Part shown: positions 33,914 to 45,329 of the stretch, in pieces
Numbering within the stretch: the first letter of the stretch is position 1
Layout: the number at the start of each line of letters is the position of its first letter
Assembly: GCA_947579665.1 (NCBI GenBank)
Contig: OX388341.1
Span: forward strand, 124,001 to 188,000
Source: Sympetrum striolatum
Taxonomy: Eukaryota > Arthropoda > Insecta > Odonata > Libellulidae
Reading direction: 5' to 3'
Length of the DNA stretch: 64,000 nucleotides
Position numbers and translations under genes: made by a program
Notes under the pieces: model-generated
What the model was told of the DNA's origin: nothing
Databases searched by the model: none
What the model saw: the letters and a program-made list of their open reading frames with translations, nothing else

Positions 33914-34437
33914 ATATAATCAAATGATATAGAATTTTGCACCCCCCCAAGGTGCATTCATTAAACCCCTATATCAGAGAAATGAAATCCATAAGCATTA
34001 ATTTTTAATGTCTATACTGATAATTTTATCAGTACTATTTTAACTATACTTAACCTACTACCTTCAAAATATTTCTGTACTTTAGCTGTTAAGGTTGCAC
34101 CAATAATTTCCGTTATATGGTGTAGAGGTCGCTTTTTATCTTAGCCCTTCTCATTAAACCTTTTACGTACTATATTTAAATAACGTGTGAAATTTCCAAA
34201 ACCGACAATTCGCTTATCATTTAGCAACGTAAATTCATTCAGTAGCCACGGAATAGAGACTCAATATGTATTTGAAAGGCCTATTTCATTCTCAACACAG
34301 TCCCCTAATTATAACCGACCAATAGTAAAACCAGAATTAAGGTCGTAAGATCATTTACCATCGAAAATTCCGTCATTTTTATATTATCACATCCTAAAAT
34401 TTATGATTCCAGAAACTTCAAGCTTTGAATTCTGGTA

Positions 34438-34563
34438 GTAGTAGTTTTGTTAAAACTGCTTCGACAGCTTAGGACATTCCGCACATTGGCTCCCTCCGGG
34501 AATCGAACCCGGGACCGCATTCACCAAAGGCAAACGCGCTGTCCGCATGACTATCCGGGAGCC
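34438..34563 (-). mobile_element. tRNA-derived SINE with perfect 13-bp target duplication
   Basis: TTGAATTCTGGTA occurs at 34425-34437 and 34564-34576. Between them, on the minus strand, lies GGCTCCC…GGGAGCC (34563-34488) with an A-box-like TAGTCATGCGG and GGTCCCGGGTTCGATTCCCGG, then a ~40-bp body and a CTACTAC tail. The acceptor pairs over 7 bp, but one extra base separates it from the T stem and the anticodon arm is irregular. It is a SINE rather than a tRNA gene. Confidence 0.75.
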
Positions 34564-34579
34564 TTGAATTCTGGTATTA

Positions 34580-35335
34580 CTTAAGCATTTGTAATGTGTA
34601 AGAAACCTCAAGTCTTTTATCTTACTTCCTCTTCTATCTTACTGGCCTCATCAACTAAGTGTCTTGCACTAAAACCTCAAATATCCTACCTTCCTTCCTT
34701 TGTTTCTTGCATTTCGTTCTATTGATGAATCAATGCAACGCTGAAAACTTAATTAAGTAACAATAAAAACTTAATTTGTAATAAACTTCAGTTTTCCGTA
34801 AACAATATTTAGCAATGAAATATGACCAAGGCATAATTTATGACATATTATAAAGCTAACACACCCAAAATCATCATTAGAGAAAATTAAGTTTAATCCC
34901 ATCAGAGAAAATCCACACAATGATAAAGTTAGAATTCATCGCTAAGTAAAGGTTTTTTCTATTCATCAGATAGTTTCCTATACTTCTTTCTGAGCACACT
35001 GCATGAACAATTGCGGAGATGTAATTATTTTCAGTTTTTCATCGCTGCCCCGAGTTAGAAGTAATCCGCTAAAAGTCCATCAGCTACTCCATTCTTCATC
35101 TGCTTCATGGTCACATAATGAGGAGATCTTATGTCTTAATGAATATCTAACTTTCCCCAAAGAAAACGGTGTTTATTGAGTTATTACACAACCATATTCT
35201 CATCGGACGTAAATTCTTCCTCGTCTTTCCTCCATTTTTAGTATATAATCTTTGCAAAATTTAAGTTCAACTTTACTGAACTATAAGGTTAAAAAGGAAA
35301 GGGTTAAAGTTTATTTGCAAATAAGGGCGTGCACC
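34580..35335. other. No recognised feature
   Basis: AT-rich sequence without long frames or evident repeats. Confidence 0.4.
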
Positions 35336-35340
35336 CAGAA

Positions 35341-35407
35341 AAAAATGGACTTGAAAAAAGTCCGGGAAGCTTCCCGGCCCAGTCAGACTTTTTTCAAGTC
35401 CGTTTTT
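35341..35407. repeat. Fold-back SINE fragment
   Basis: A 22-bp arm (35341-35362, containing GGACTTGAAAAAAGTC) is inverted at 35386-35407 with one mismatch. Between them is the 16-bp palindrome CCGGGAAGCTTCCCGG (35362-35377). The right arm matches the non-tRNA part of the SINE at 15158-15181, so this copy is an inverted dimer or template-switch product. Confidence 0.8.
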
Positions 35408-35409
35408 CC

Positions 35410-35965
35410 TTGGAAAATTCATAATTATTTTGAAGAGTCTTATGGAATTCTTCATCGATTATACTTTACTTGGATTTTATCAGAAATGCTGTTTCCTGAA
35501 ACAGGATTTATAAGCAAAGAATCCTTAAAGATAAAATTTTAGAATGACATCATAGTGATATTTTCTTTCTACTTCAGATGTCAACTGTCACGACTTGGAA
35601 GTTAAAGATGATTACCAGATAGTAATTTTAATCTGGATTTTTCCCTTTATATTTCTTAATAATTCACCTTTTTCCGCATACAAGGAAAATCACGAGATAT
35701 ACATCTATAGAAGTTTTACCTGATAGAAGATGAGTGATCAAGATTCAAACTGTTGAAACCAAGAAGGAGGATTTTCTTGATAGTGACCTTGTCAATTGTC
35801 GTAAAGTTCAAACGAACTACGCATCTTATGGACATCCCTTATTGTTCTGTCGGATGATTGAGATTCATAAAAATTTCTGTGAGCATTTAGAGAGAAATTA
35901 AGAATTACGTATTTGTGGTTATTCTATACTTTAAATGCATAAAAATTATTTTTTGTGGAATCTTA
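35410..35965. other. No recognised feature
   Basis: AT-rich sequence, stops in all frames. Confidence 0.4.
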
Positions 35966-35969
35966 AACC

Positions 35970-36300
35970 AAGAGTCGTTGAATATCGTCCTCCCTGATTT
36001 AATAGGAAGATCAGAGAAATAAATGCTAGAGCGATTCAAGAATTCATTTTTCCACGATATGCGGAAGTAACCTATCGTTAAGGTATGCTATGGGATACTC
36101 TCAGAGTATCGGAATCGGTGAATATCTCGAGAACAAAAATAACTTAAACCAGAGCACGCGTTGGCTTTATGAACTCAGAGCAGAAGTAAAGATTTAAAGA
36201 TTCGGTCTTTTCATGAATAACAACGAACTGAAGAAGTAGTTAGAACTATCGTAGTTAACATCCACAGCCGCACGCCGGAAGGCGCCTTACAGGATGTAAC
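35970..36300 (+). pseudogene. LINE 3'-end remnant
   Basis: Decayed text near 35975-36055 (VEYRPP, KIREINARAIQEF, FPRYA) parallels the last residues of the LINE at 61828-62529. The 3' hairpin follows: CGCC (36273-36276), GGAA loop, GGCG (36281-36284), inside ATCC (36260-36263) and GGAT (36292-36295). Confidence 0.6.
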
Positions 36301-36304
36301 GTAG

Positions 36305-37700
36305 ATGTCTTCAGATATCACCACGAGTCTTAAAATAGATGCGCCTAGAAAGATATACGTAATATAATGTGAGTTGAACGGCAAAGTAAACTGAAGGATT
36401 AGGCATTTCAGAAAAACTTGAGTTTGAGAGAATAACTGCAGCATTTTGGGTTAAAGATGAAAGACGTTTAATAGAGTTACCAAGACATTAAATAATGTTC
36501 ATTCCATATACCATGACTATTCGCCAAAAATATCAGTAACATGGACACCGAAGAAAAGGGATTTTTGTATACTTCTGTTGATTTCTTGCGATGTATCCTA
36601 TGAATAACAAAAATTGGAAGACAGTTAAAATTAAACCCATATTTCCAACACAACTTTTTGATGTAGAGAAAGATCCTTCGCAACACGCCTCGCAATTTTT
36701 CACGTTTTGATATGTATTTAAGGATCTGAAAGAAATCTCTCAGTAAGGAAAGCAAATAGGGGATTTCCCTTTGAATCTCGAGAAGCAAGCAATCATGAAA
36801 ATGATAATCGTATGATAATGATACTTTAAATACCTGTCATTTCTTTTAATTCCTTTTGAATATTCTCTCATAGCTCTCCAAAGTGATGTTTTTTCCTTTG
36901 GCTCTGCAGTAAAATTTTGTGGTAGAAGCATTTCATTTCGATATTGAAGGTTAACTCAATATTTTGAGTCTCAAAGTTGCTAAGGCGTCGAAAATCCAAC
37001 GTATTTTTAGGTACAGCACAAAATACATTCGAAGCGATCAAGAAGTACGCTGTCGTAACCATAATTTCAGAAAGGCGCGCAGAATGACGCAACGCAATGA
37101 CATTTTCATCATTTTTCCGCATTTTATAACTTCGGAGTCTTCTAAAGCGAAAAACCGTTGTCTGCATCCCAAACGGAATGTGATATAAAATGGCATAAGC
37201 CATCAAACAAATTTTCGCGGAAGGTGAAGAGCATTCGTAATTTAGAACACCCATAGCAAATTTACTGTTAGGGACCATTCGCTGTAATTTATTATCCGCA
37301 TTCTATTTCAAAACGATGAAAGTGCCTTTATACAGATAATGAAGTACGTAACCTAGAAATTAAGTAAATAAAAAGAAATACCATTTGCTTCTCAAGTATT
37401 TCTCCCATCGTCGACCCAGACGTTCCCGGCGAGCCAAATTGCCTTGACGCAGGGCCGGCATCACTTTTCGTGACGAAGATTCACTTGAAAATTTCTTTTT
37501 TTAATATCTTTTAGCAGTTGAGGCAAATCAGGCACAATATCAGATTTAGCTAGTAAGTGGTAAAATAAGAGAAAGACATCTTTTGAAGGTATCGGAATAT
37601 TGGAAAACTAAATTGTAGAACTGCGCTCCTAATTTCATCGAACCTTTCAAGTCTTTCACTTAAATAGCATTTTTATAATTAAATTACACTCAAAATAGTC
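36305..37700. other. No recognised feature
   Basis: Several ORFs of 60-136 codons on both strands have no recognisable motif and overlap each other. I do not support any as a gene. Confidence 0.4.
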
Positions 37701-38079
37701 TCAATAGAAGTCCCTGCTCTTTGGTTTTATTGTCAAGTGCCAAGGGGTCTGATTTCAGAGAATTGCCCCGCTCGACCGTCACGGATTTCGATGAAATTTT
37801 GTATGGACGTTCACACATATCTCTTATGAACATTTGTAAAGTTTTACTATCGCCGATGGTATACTTGCTGAGATATAGAAGATTGTTTGACCCCGTGTCG
37901 CTGCCTTCTTCAACATGACTATGAGTTTTCAGTAACTTTGAGGCGTTGTATCTCAGAGAATTGTTCTATGAAGTAAACACACTTTGGCTATCTTAAACAA
38001 CTTTTTGCGCTCTATTAAACAAAGAAATAAAAATAACTGTAAGAGCGACCTCCTTGCAGAAAATTCTGTGCAAAACTGG

Positions 38080-38607
38080 CCCGAAAAATTGCGGATCGAA
38101 AAAAAATTAAAACTTTGGCTTTTTATATTTCAAGAAGAAATGATATAATCAACGTGAAATTTATAGAATGATAACATCTTAATACATAGTTTATAAATAT
38201 AAAATTTCATATTCCTAGTACTTTCCATTATTTTAAAAATTGAGTCAACATTTGACAATTTTTGTAAAAAAGCCAAAAATAGGCTATTTTTACCCCGCTT
38301 TTACAAAAAAAGACCCTCTGGAATTTCTTTCGAAAACTTTTTATTAAATAGAGAATGATTTCAACCCTCTAAAACAGTATACCTAGTTTTTCATCTCGAG
38401 CATATAAGGCCCTAGAAATAGGGACAACTATGAGGATGACATTTGTAAAAACGGCAAAAATAAGTTATTTTCTGCCCGCTCTTAGAAAAGAAAGACCTTT
38501 TCGATACTCTTGTAGGTAATTTTCATTTGAAGGAGCATGTTTCAAACCTCTTAAAAAAGTACACTTGGTTTTTCATCGCGAGCACGTACAGCCCTAAAAA
38601 AATTAAC
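38080..38607. repeat. Diverged tandem repeat, ~182-bp period
   Basis: Blocks such as AAAAATAGGCTATTTT (38275), AAAGACC, GTATACCTAGTTTTTCATC and GAGCATATAAGGCCCTA recur at about +182 bp (38456 onward, ending GAGCACGTACAGCCCTA). A weaker third copy precedes them. The array ends exactly where the inverted-repeat element at 38608 begins. Confidence 0.6.
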
Positions 38608-38842
38608 AAAGTTGAGAACGTTGCTATGGTGGCGCCACATGTCTTCTGTTGTTTATCGTCCTGGTTATTTTATGTAGACATTTTTAGTATATTGCGTTGG
38701 TCCATGACTGGTACTGGTAGTGACATCGTCACTACCAGTTCAGGCATTTGAACCAGTAACCCCATCGCCGTAGGGGTCACGCCCGATATCTACGTTCGTT
38801 ATATACGTTACGTTATATCCCGAGAGCAACGTTCTCAACTTT
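38608..38842. mobile_element. MITE-like element with perfect 18-bp terminal inverted repeats
   Basis: AAAGTTGAGAACGTTGCT (38608-38625) and its exact reverse complement (38825-38842) bound a 235-bp element. Inside is a second hairpin, ACTGGTAGTGAC-atc-GTCACTACCAGT, near 38710-38736. It could instead be the right end of a larger element that includes the adjacent tandem array. Confidence 0.7.
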
Positions 38843-38849
38843 CAATTTT

Positions 38850-39705
38850 TATTTTCAAGTTTTATTTATTAACCCTCCCTGTTTGTGAGGTCGAAAAGGA
38901 GGCCGATCTATAGTAAAACACTCTCACCAATAAAAATGTTTTATAAAATAGATACAAAAAATTGAAGAAACTTAATCATCTCCCTCATTAAGATAATCTA
39001 GCATATCATTGGATTGAGAATCTAAAAAAATTTAGTTAACTACCGTAGCTACATTTATCTACCACATTTTTCACAGATCTTTCGGCAACCCGCTGAATGA
39101 CTATATTTTATTGTCAAGTGATATCCGTGAAATAGAGCGGACTTAAAGTCAAATCAGCAGCCCCCTCATTCGATGTGAGAACGGATAATAAATTTCGCTG
39201 AACAAACAGCGACGTGGTTGCGTCTTTGCTCTCGATCCCTAAAGCAGCTAAAAAAATCAATGGTGACTAATCGAAGTGCTCTCGATACGAACAAACAGGA
39301 ATTCACGAGTGAGCGACTCTCGCTTGACGCAATCTTCGGAGTGAAAAAATGAACGGGGGAGAGAGAGGTACTGCCGAAAACGGTAGTCGAAATTCATCCG
39401 AAACACGTCCTTATAAACGGAATGTAAATTCTGGTTCAGCAAATGTTTGGGGAAGGAAGTGCAGGAGAACATTAGTGAAAGCAATTCAATGTTGTAGAGT
39501 GGGACAAGAAGGTGTGAAAACTGGTCCAATGTGGTGATTTTACAAAAACAAATAGTTTTAAAGAAAAACATGCGCGTGTGCATTCGATCGCTCGATAAAA
39601 AGCACGAAGTGGATATGTTAATTGCTGCAACAGGTAAATTGAATCACTATAGTAATCTATGACGACAAACTGAAAGGAGCTATGCAAAATTCCGCATGCT
39701 TTTCT
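38850..39705. other. No recognised feature
   Basis: AT-rich. The ORFs at 39349-39537 and 39257-39583 overlap on opposite strands and show no family motif. Confidence 0.4.
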
Positions 39706-39708
39706 TTT

Positions 39709-39840
39709 AGAAATGAAGAAAAGGTTTTACTTTTTCCACATATTTATTTGAAAAACACGACCAGTTTTCAACGAGTAATCGCCATCATCAGTGTTTTTCA
39801 AATAAATCTGTGGAAAAAGTACAACCTTTTCTTAATTTCT
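39709..39840 (-). mobile_element. Fold-back copy of a Penelope-like terminal region
   Basis: Two 50-bp arms (39709-39758 and 39791-39840) are inverted with only a few mismatches. On the minus strand the 32-nt spacer and its edges read CTGATGATGGCG…TTGAAAAC and then TGGTCGTG. This is the order of hammerhead core elements seen in PLE terminal repeats. The first core C is absorbed into the long stem, so the ribozyme is probably not functional. Confidence 0.6.
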
Positions 39841-39844
39841 ACGA

Positions 39845-40430
39845 GATGGATTCCCACAAAACGACGCCTGAGACTGTGAATTATATTCCGCATGTTTATT
39901 TACGCACAGCGACTCAAACCACGGACTCTTATACGAAAAGCCTAATCGAGTTCGACTAAACATATGTTTAGAACGTGCCTTGAAACATCTTGAACCGTCA
40001 AATGAACAGGGAGATTGTTTGTAATTTATTTGTTAAAAAATACACAATGCAGAAAACTGGAAAACTATGGCAAAGGAAACGATCCGCACGACTGCTCCGT
40101 AGAACATATAGAATGTTGGAGTTCTTCTTTCATGAACTGCTGCTATAAAATTACGCCCACAAAAAAAAGGACATAAAAGTGAAGAATAGACAACCTGCAA
40201 ACCAGAATTAATTACAGGAAATGGTAACATTCCATGTTAAATATGGAAATGATGAGAGAAATAGAACAAATATCAAACGAAACGAAATATACTGGATTTC
40301 ATTATACACGAAATTACCCTTAAGTCTAATAGAAATCTTCAGGAGTGTTTGAGCGATAAAGGGTTGATTAGAAGGCAGAAGACAGACACGATGTACGGAG
40401 CAGTAAAGAATAATGAGTCGAAATATTGTC
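39845..40430. other. No recognised feature
   Basis: AT-rich, short overlapping frames only. Confidence 0.4.
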
Positions 40431-40436
40431 TCTGAG

Positions 40437-40551
40437 TCCATATTGAGAAAACTTTTACTAGACCACAGAGAAGGTACACAAGCGACCATGGTTTCGCCAT
40501 GGTCGCTTGTGTACCTTCTCTGTGGTCTAGTAAAAGTTTTCTCAATATGGA
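40437..40551. repeat. Perfect inverted repeat, 55-bp arms, 5-nt spacer
   Basis: Arm 40437-40491 (starting TCCATATTGAGAAAACTT, ending GCGACCATGG) is followed by TTTCG and an exact reverse complement at 40497-40551. No similar text is seen elsewhere in the window. Confidence 0.95.
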
Positions 40552-40559
40552 TTTTGATA

Positions 40560-41585
40560 TTATTAATAACTACCACAAAGTTACGCCTGATTCCGTTTCG
40601 TTTATTGTCTCTGAGGTTCAGATTGGAGCCAAAAGGCATTATCCTTTCTTCTCTCGCACTAATTGTAAGAGTATATACGTAAGTAAAAGTTAATTTCTTG
40701 ATTTTCAACGCTAAGGATTCGCTAAGCTTCGTAATCAAAGAAAAACAATTTCGTATGAAATGATGTCGTATTTTTTGTAAATTTAAACTTTTCTCCTTCG
40801 GTGTGAATCACGTAACAAAGCAACACGAGACGAAAGTGATAATATTATTATAAAACTTATTGAAATGGTTTATCGTTGATGAAAATAAGGTAATTTATAT
40901 TTTTAGTTGTAATATTTGTGTTTCCAGCACAATGGTTCGTCACGTGCAAGGGCGTTTCAAATTGAAGCATTCCTGGCAAATCATTACTAAGTGAGAGTCG
41001 GACATATTTATTTGCTCTTAAAACGGTACTGTTAGCTGAGATTTCTTTAGCACTATTGGCATATGGCTATATTAGCGAGAACTTAATGCACATTTTCTCA
41101 ACTATAGTTAATTTCCTGAAATATATTCAAAGATCCTTGGTGGAAATTTACGCTTGCACCGTTTACGTAACAAAATATTCAGTGCTAATATTTAACTTTG
41201 AAAGCTATGATAGCATTCTGCACATAGGCACTGGAATCAATCTTGATCTGCAAAATTAAATCCTGGATCGCTTTAATCAAGTAAAAGTCGGTGATTTTAT
41301 TCCAATGGGATATTTTTCATATATGAAAACCCTCTCAACGCTCTCCATTCCACCAATTCGTTCATTCTAAAGTATAATGACGATACTAAATTAATTGCGA
41401 AAAGAAAACTTTTAAATTTAAGACTTCTGGCGGTATATAATGGATTTTAATCATCATGATCATAATCATCGGCAATCCATCTAGGACAATATTAATAGTA
41501 TCCTTCAACAGTAACTAACAACTTTGAGAAAGTTTAAGTAATAACAAATAATTAGATGGAAAAAAGAAAGAGTACACGGCTGTTA
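40560..41585. other. No recognised feature
   Basis: AT-rich, no supported gene. Confidence 0.4.
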
Positions 41586-41589
41586 GTAA

Positions 41590-41662
41590 TTGACTTAAAA
41601 AGAAAAAACTCCAATTGCCGTAATTGAATTACGGCAATTGGAGTTTTTTCTTTTTAGGTCAA
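41590..41662. repeat. Near-perfect inverted repeat, 36-bp arms, 1-nt spacer
   Basis: Arm 41590-41625 is inverted at 41627-41662 around a single G, with one mismatch (TTGACTTAAA versus TTGACCTAAA). Confidence 0.95.
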
Positions 41663-41669
41663 ATAATTA

Positions 41670-43200
41670 GATGACCAAGCAAGCAGTACACATTATATTC
41701 TTTGGAGAATAAGTAACAAGCTATGGTATTTTGAAAAAAGGTAAAAACAGAAGAAAGTAACCGAGTTGTAGGAATATAAACGATATAGAAAGAGAAATAC
41801 GAAATATATATAGCAAAATATAAAAAAGCAAGAATATGTAAAAGTATACTTAAACCAATAATAGCTAACGGCAATGAAGCGACAACAACACGCTTCGATT
41901 ATAGATTAATTGCAGCCACCAAAATTAACAACTTCAGAAAATTAATTGGAATAAATAAATCGAATACGCAATGACGATATAAGAGATGAATGAAATATAA
42001 AAACAATAAACACTTCGGTGAAAGAGTGAAGAAGAATGTGAAACAAACAGAATGAAATACAACAGGATAGTGAAATTTCGAGGAATCATTACTCAGAATC
42101 AGAGGGAAGGGTCTTTAAACTTAGAATCAAAGATACGCGAAGATAGGAGTAAACAGACTCAAAGCCTATTAAAGAAAATATTAGGCGAGTTTACGTATTA
42201 AAAAGAACAGTTGCCAGTTAAGAACGCACCAACCAGATTCACGAAAACGACACGTCATTAAATCGTTTGCTAATTCGTTGATTCTATGAATTCTCAAGGA
42301 TTATCTGAAAAGCTCTTTCGCAATTTCAACCGAAATTATGTCATTATAACAATTAATCGCTTGCGACAGGAATATTTTCACAGTACGGGTGCGCTGATTC
42401 TCATTCCATGGTAATGGAGGCAATTTTCCAAGAAAATACTTGTTTTTTCTACCTCTATCGAGCATCCGGTGAATATGAAATGCAAGTCGTACTGCTTCTA
42501 GCACATCACTCGGCCTCAGAGGGTGGACCCGAGGGCTTTTAGCGCACGTGCAGGAAAAATGTTAAAGGTTGGTCGCAAGAATCTGCTTTGAAATGTAAGA
42601 TATTCTACAGTCCCCTTTCGAAGGAGACTGAAAGGGCTCAGATAGAAAAAACTTATCTAACGCGGCATATTGTACAAATAAACGTTTCATCTTATCTTTT
42701 ATTTTTCATAGAGAAGTAGAGGAACGTTTAAGTTTAAGATTTAAGCTAAAACTCAGAAATATTTGCCCATTACGCTTTCTTTGACTGGTATTACCTTAAT
42801 ATTAAGTGCGCGTAATCTTGCGATACCCAATTTGCTTAATTTGACAATCAAACATTAGTATCGAACCTTAAATGGCATTTCAATTCTGAATGTAGGTTTG
42901 AACCTCAACGCTCTCATACATTCCGAATCTGAGTGATGAGAAGAAAAGAAGTAATTTTCCAAATGCGGTGATAACTACTTCGATATTATGTTTTTGAAAA
43001 GATGAACGACTTTATCATCGTTCATGAGTATCTTTTCCTTGTGATTCTTTGTCAATAGAAATTAATTAAACGACGTAGAAGCAAAGAAAGGAAACGAAAT
43101 TTTGAAATTGGGATATGAATACTGATTTTTCTGATTGGAAACGTATAGTATGATATAAGCTAAAACACTGACGCAGACCGAAAAAAAAAGAAGGGGATTT
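41670..43200. other. No recognised feature
   Basis: AT-rich, no supported gene or repeat. Confidence 0.4.
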
Positions 43201-43207
43201 TGTCGTA

Positions 43208-43284
43208 CACACCTGGCCAAAATTAACGCACCACTGGTCGTTAAAATCGCTAGGGAAGTGCTGCGTTAATTTTGGCCAGGACTG
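43208..43284. mobile_element. 77-bp Tc1/mariner-type MITE with TA target duplication
   Basis: Flanked by TA at 43206-43207 and 43285-43286. The left end CACACCTGGCCAAAATTAAC and the inverted right end CAGTCCTGGCCAAAATTAAC agree at 23 of the first 26 positions. CAGT..CTGGCCAAAATTAA is the style of Tc1-like termini. There is only about 25 bp between the repeats and no coding capacity. Confidence 0.85.
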
Positions 43285-43289
43285 TACAT

Positions 43290-44175
43290 CAAAGAAGAAT
43301 TTTCTATCAAGACAACTATAAGCGTATTAAAAATACAATTAATTATGATAAAAATTAAGCTACAAATACAGGGGAACGTGGTGCAGAATGGGGTAGAGTG
43401 TCGAAACGGAATACTGGGGTTTTTCAGCCCAATTATTGATATTAAATAAGGAAAAAGATTCAATTACATCGGATTGACATGCCGGACTAGCGTGCAAGCA
43501 ATTTTCGCCACTTCGTGCTCATTTTTGTTTCAGAACACTACGTCGATTTTACAATGATTGTTTTAGTAATTTTGGGCATCTATTCCTGAAGTACGGAAGT
43601 AGTAATCCATCGGAATACCTAAGTATTACGTCCAGCATTCTGTTAAATGAATACTAATCTACGTTTCCGCATGGTTTCAGGGCTGAAATACTGTCGCTAT
43701 AGAAGTGGTTAACGTAAAGATGAAGTTGTGGGTACTACCGGGGTAACCCCAGGGTAACTAAACCTATATTTTCTAAGGACGTTGGAGAAGAAGACGACGC
43801 CTTTACTGTCCTGATTATTCAGTGAAATGCTAAATAAAATTTGGCAATTGCTTTAAGTGAGCAGACAATAGGTGAGCCAGAATAGATAGCGAGCACGATG
43901 AGGCCATAAGTGTATTATGCGAATGACTTGTGTATTTCATGCTCTACATAAGTTATCTTTTAATTTTTAAAAGTTTTTCAAGTTAATTTTTAAGTCCATA
44001 ATATTTCCTCGCCATTGTGCATACACCCAGGGGTGGGACAGAACAGAGGAGGTTGCGTGGTTAACATCAATAATATAAAAATGCTAAATACGCAATACCA
44101 AATATACGACTTTTTACAAAGATTGTATTGTAATAATGTTTTTAAACCATAATCTATATGTATAAAGCAGAAATT
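43290..44175. other. No recognised feature
   Basis: AT-rich, no supported gene. Confidence 0.4.
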
Positions 44176-44177
44176 CT

Positions 44178-44760
44178 GTGGGTTTGTTTGTGGGTTTGTG
44201 GGTTTGTTTGTGGGTTTATTTGTTTGTCTTGGATTGGAGTCCACACCGTTTGCCCGATTTGTCTCAAACTTTGCATACGTGTCCTCTGACATCAGGAAGG
44301 GAGTACTGTTGCATTTTTATTCAAGAAATTTGCTGGGTTCGAACCAAGATCGCTCAGATAGATTTTCATAAGGAATACACGTAAGCTTTACTTTTATCGG
44401 CTGCAGGCTTTATTTATTTTAAATAATTAAATTAGAAGGAATAGTCGTACAGAGTCGAGACAAACACCGAAAGAAAGAAAATTAAATAAAGATTCTATTT
44501 TGGTCATGGAATCTTACTTTCGATTAGAATTTGCGAGAATATTGATAAAATATACAAAACTTTCGTGAAAATTCGAGGCTATAAATAACTCATCCCCCTG
44601 ACGACCGATCCCATTGTTGAATCCGAGCTAATGTTTTATCCCGTAAAAATACTCGTGGACTTTAGGCCCATAAAGCTGATGATTGAAGAGGACGATATAT
44701 TACATGGATAACGAGAAATTTTCTGTAAGAAGGTAACCAGCAATTGCAGGTACGTAATTA
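44178..44760 (+). mobile_element. Dispersed non-autonomous element, copy 2 (Helitron-like?)
   Basis: Starts with a TTTGTTTGTGGG-type run, then TTGGATTGGAGTCCACACCG, TGCTGGGTTCGAACCAAGATC and the blocks shared with 10660-11066. The GTTCGAACC core resembles the modules of the ~1.1-kb unit family. It is followed head-to-tail by copy 3. Confidence 0.6.
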
Positions 44761-44764
44761 CAGT

Positions 44765-45325
44765 CAGGAGATTGTGTGTCTTCGATTTTAGTACAAACCG
44801 TTTGCCAAATTCGCGTCAAATTTTACGTACGTGTTTTCTTGGACCAGGAAGGACGTACTGTCTCAATTTTATTCGATAATTTTGCTGGGTTCGAACCAAG
44901 ATCGCTCAGATGGGTTTCCATAAAGAATAAATCTAATCTTCACTTTAATCGGTAGCAGGCTATATTTCTTTTGAAGAATTAAAATAGAAAAATAGTCGTG
45001 CAGAGTCGAGACAAGAAGCAAAAGAACGGAAATTAAATGAATATTCTAATTTTGATCGTGGAACATTGTTTCCGAAACGAAATGTCGAGAATTTTGATAA
45101 AATACGCGTGAATTATCCAAAATTGTTGAGGTTGTAAACAGCCAATCCTCCTCACGATCAATGCGATTGTTTAGCCGAGCTCATGAATTTTCCTGGACAG
45201 TAAGAATAGCTTGGGATTTTAGACTGAATTCTAAAGGAAATTTACGCATTGCATGACCGGCAACTTGAATTTAATCTACTTCTATATTTCCCGTTGAGAA
45301 CCAACCGGCGCTTCAGCTAGTATCG
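44765..45325 (+). mobile_element. Dispersed non-autonomous element, copy 3 (Helitron-like?)
   Basis: Same block order as copy 2 (CAAACCGTTTGCCAAATTCG, GCTGGGTTCGAACCAAGATC, GAATATTCTAATTTTGATCG). Ends CCAACCGGCGCTTCAGCTAG|T near 45320. A short GC-rich motif followed by CTAG-T is how many Helitron 3' ends finish. The hairpin expected just before it is degenerate, so the class is tentative. Confidence 0.55.
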
Positions 45326-45329
45326 GATA

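Noticed and set aside
34488..34563. Functional tRNA gene
   Set aside because: The acceptor pairs, but an extra base separates it from the T stem, the anticodon arm is irregular, and a 13-bp target duplication brackets a longer element.
36868..37278. 136-codon minus-strand frame
   Set aside because: No recognisable domain, overlaps another frame, no splice or promoter context.
44177..44225. Telomere-like GGGTTTGT repeats
   Set aside because: Short, irregular, and part of the 5' end of a dispersed element that recurs elsewhere without them.
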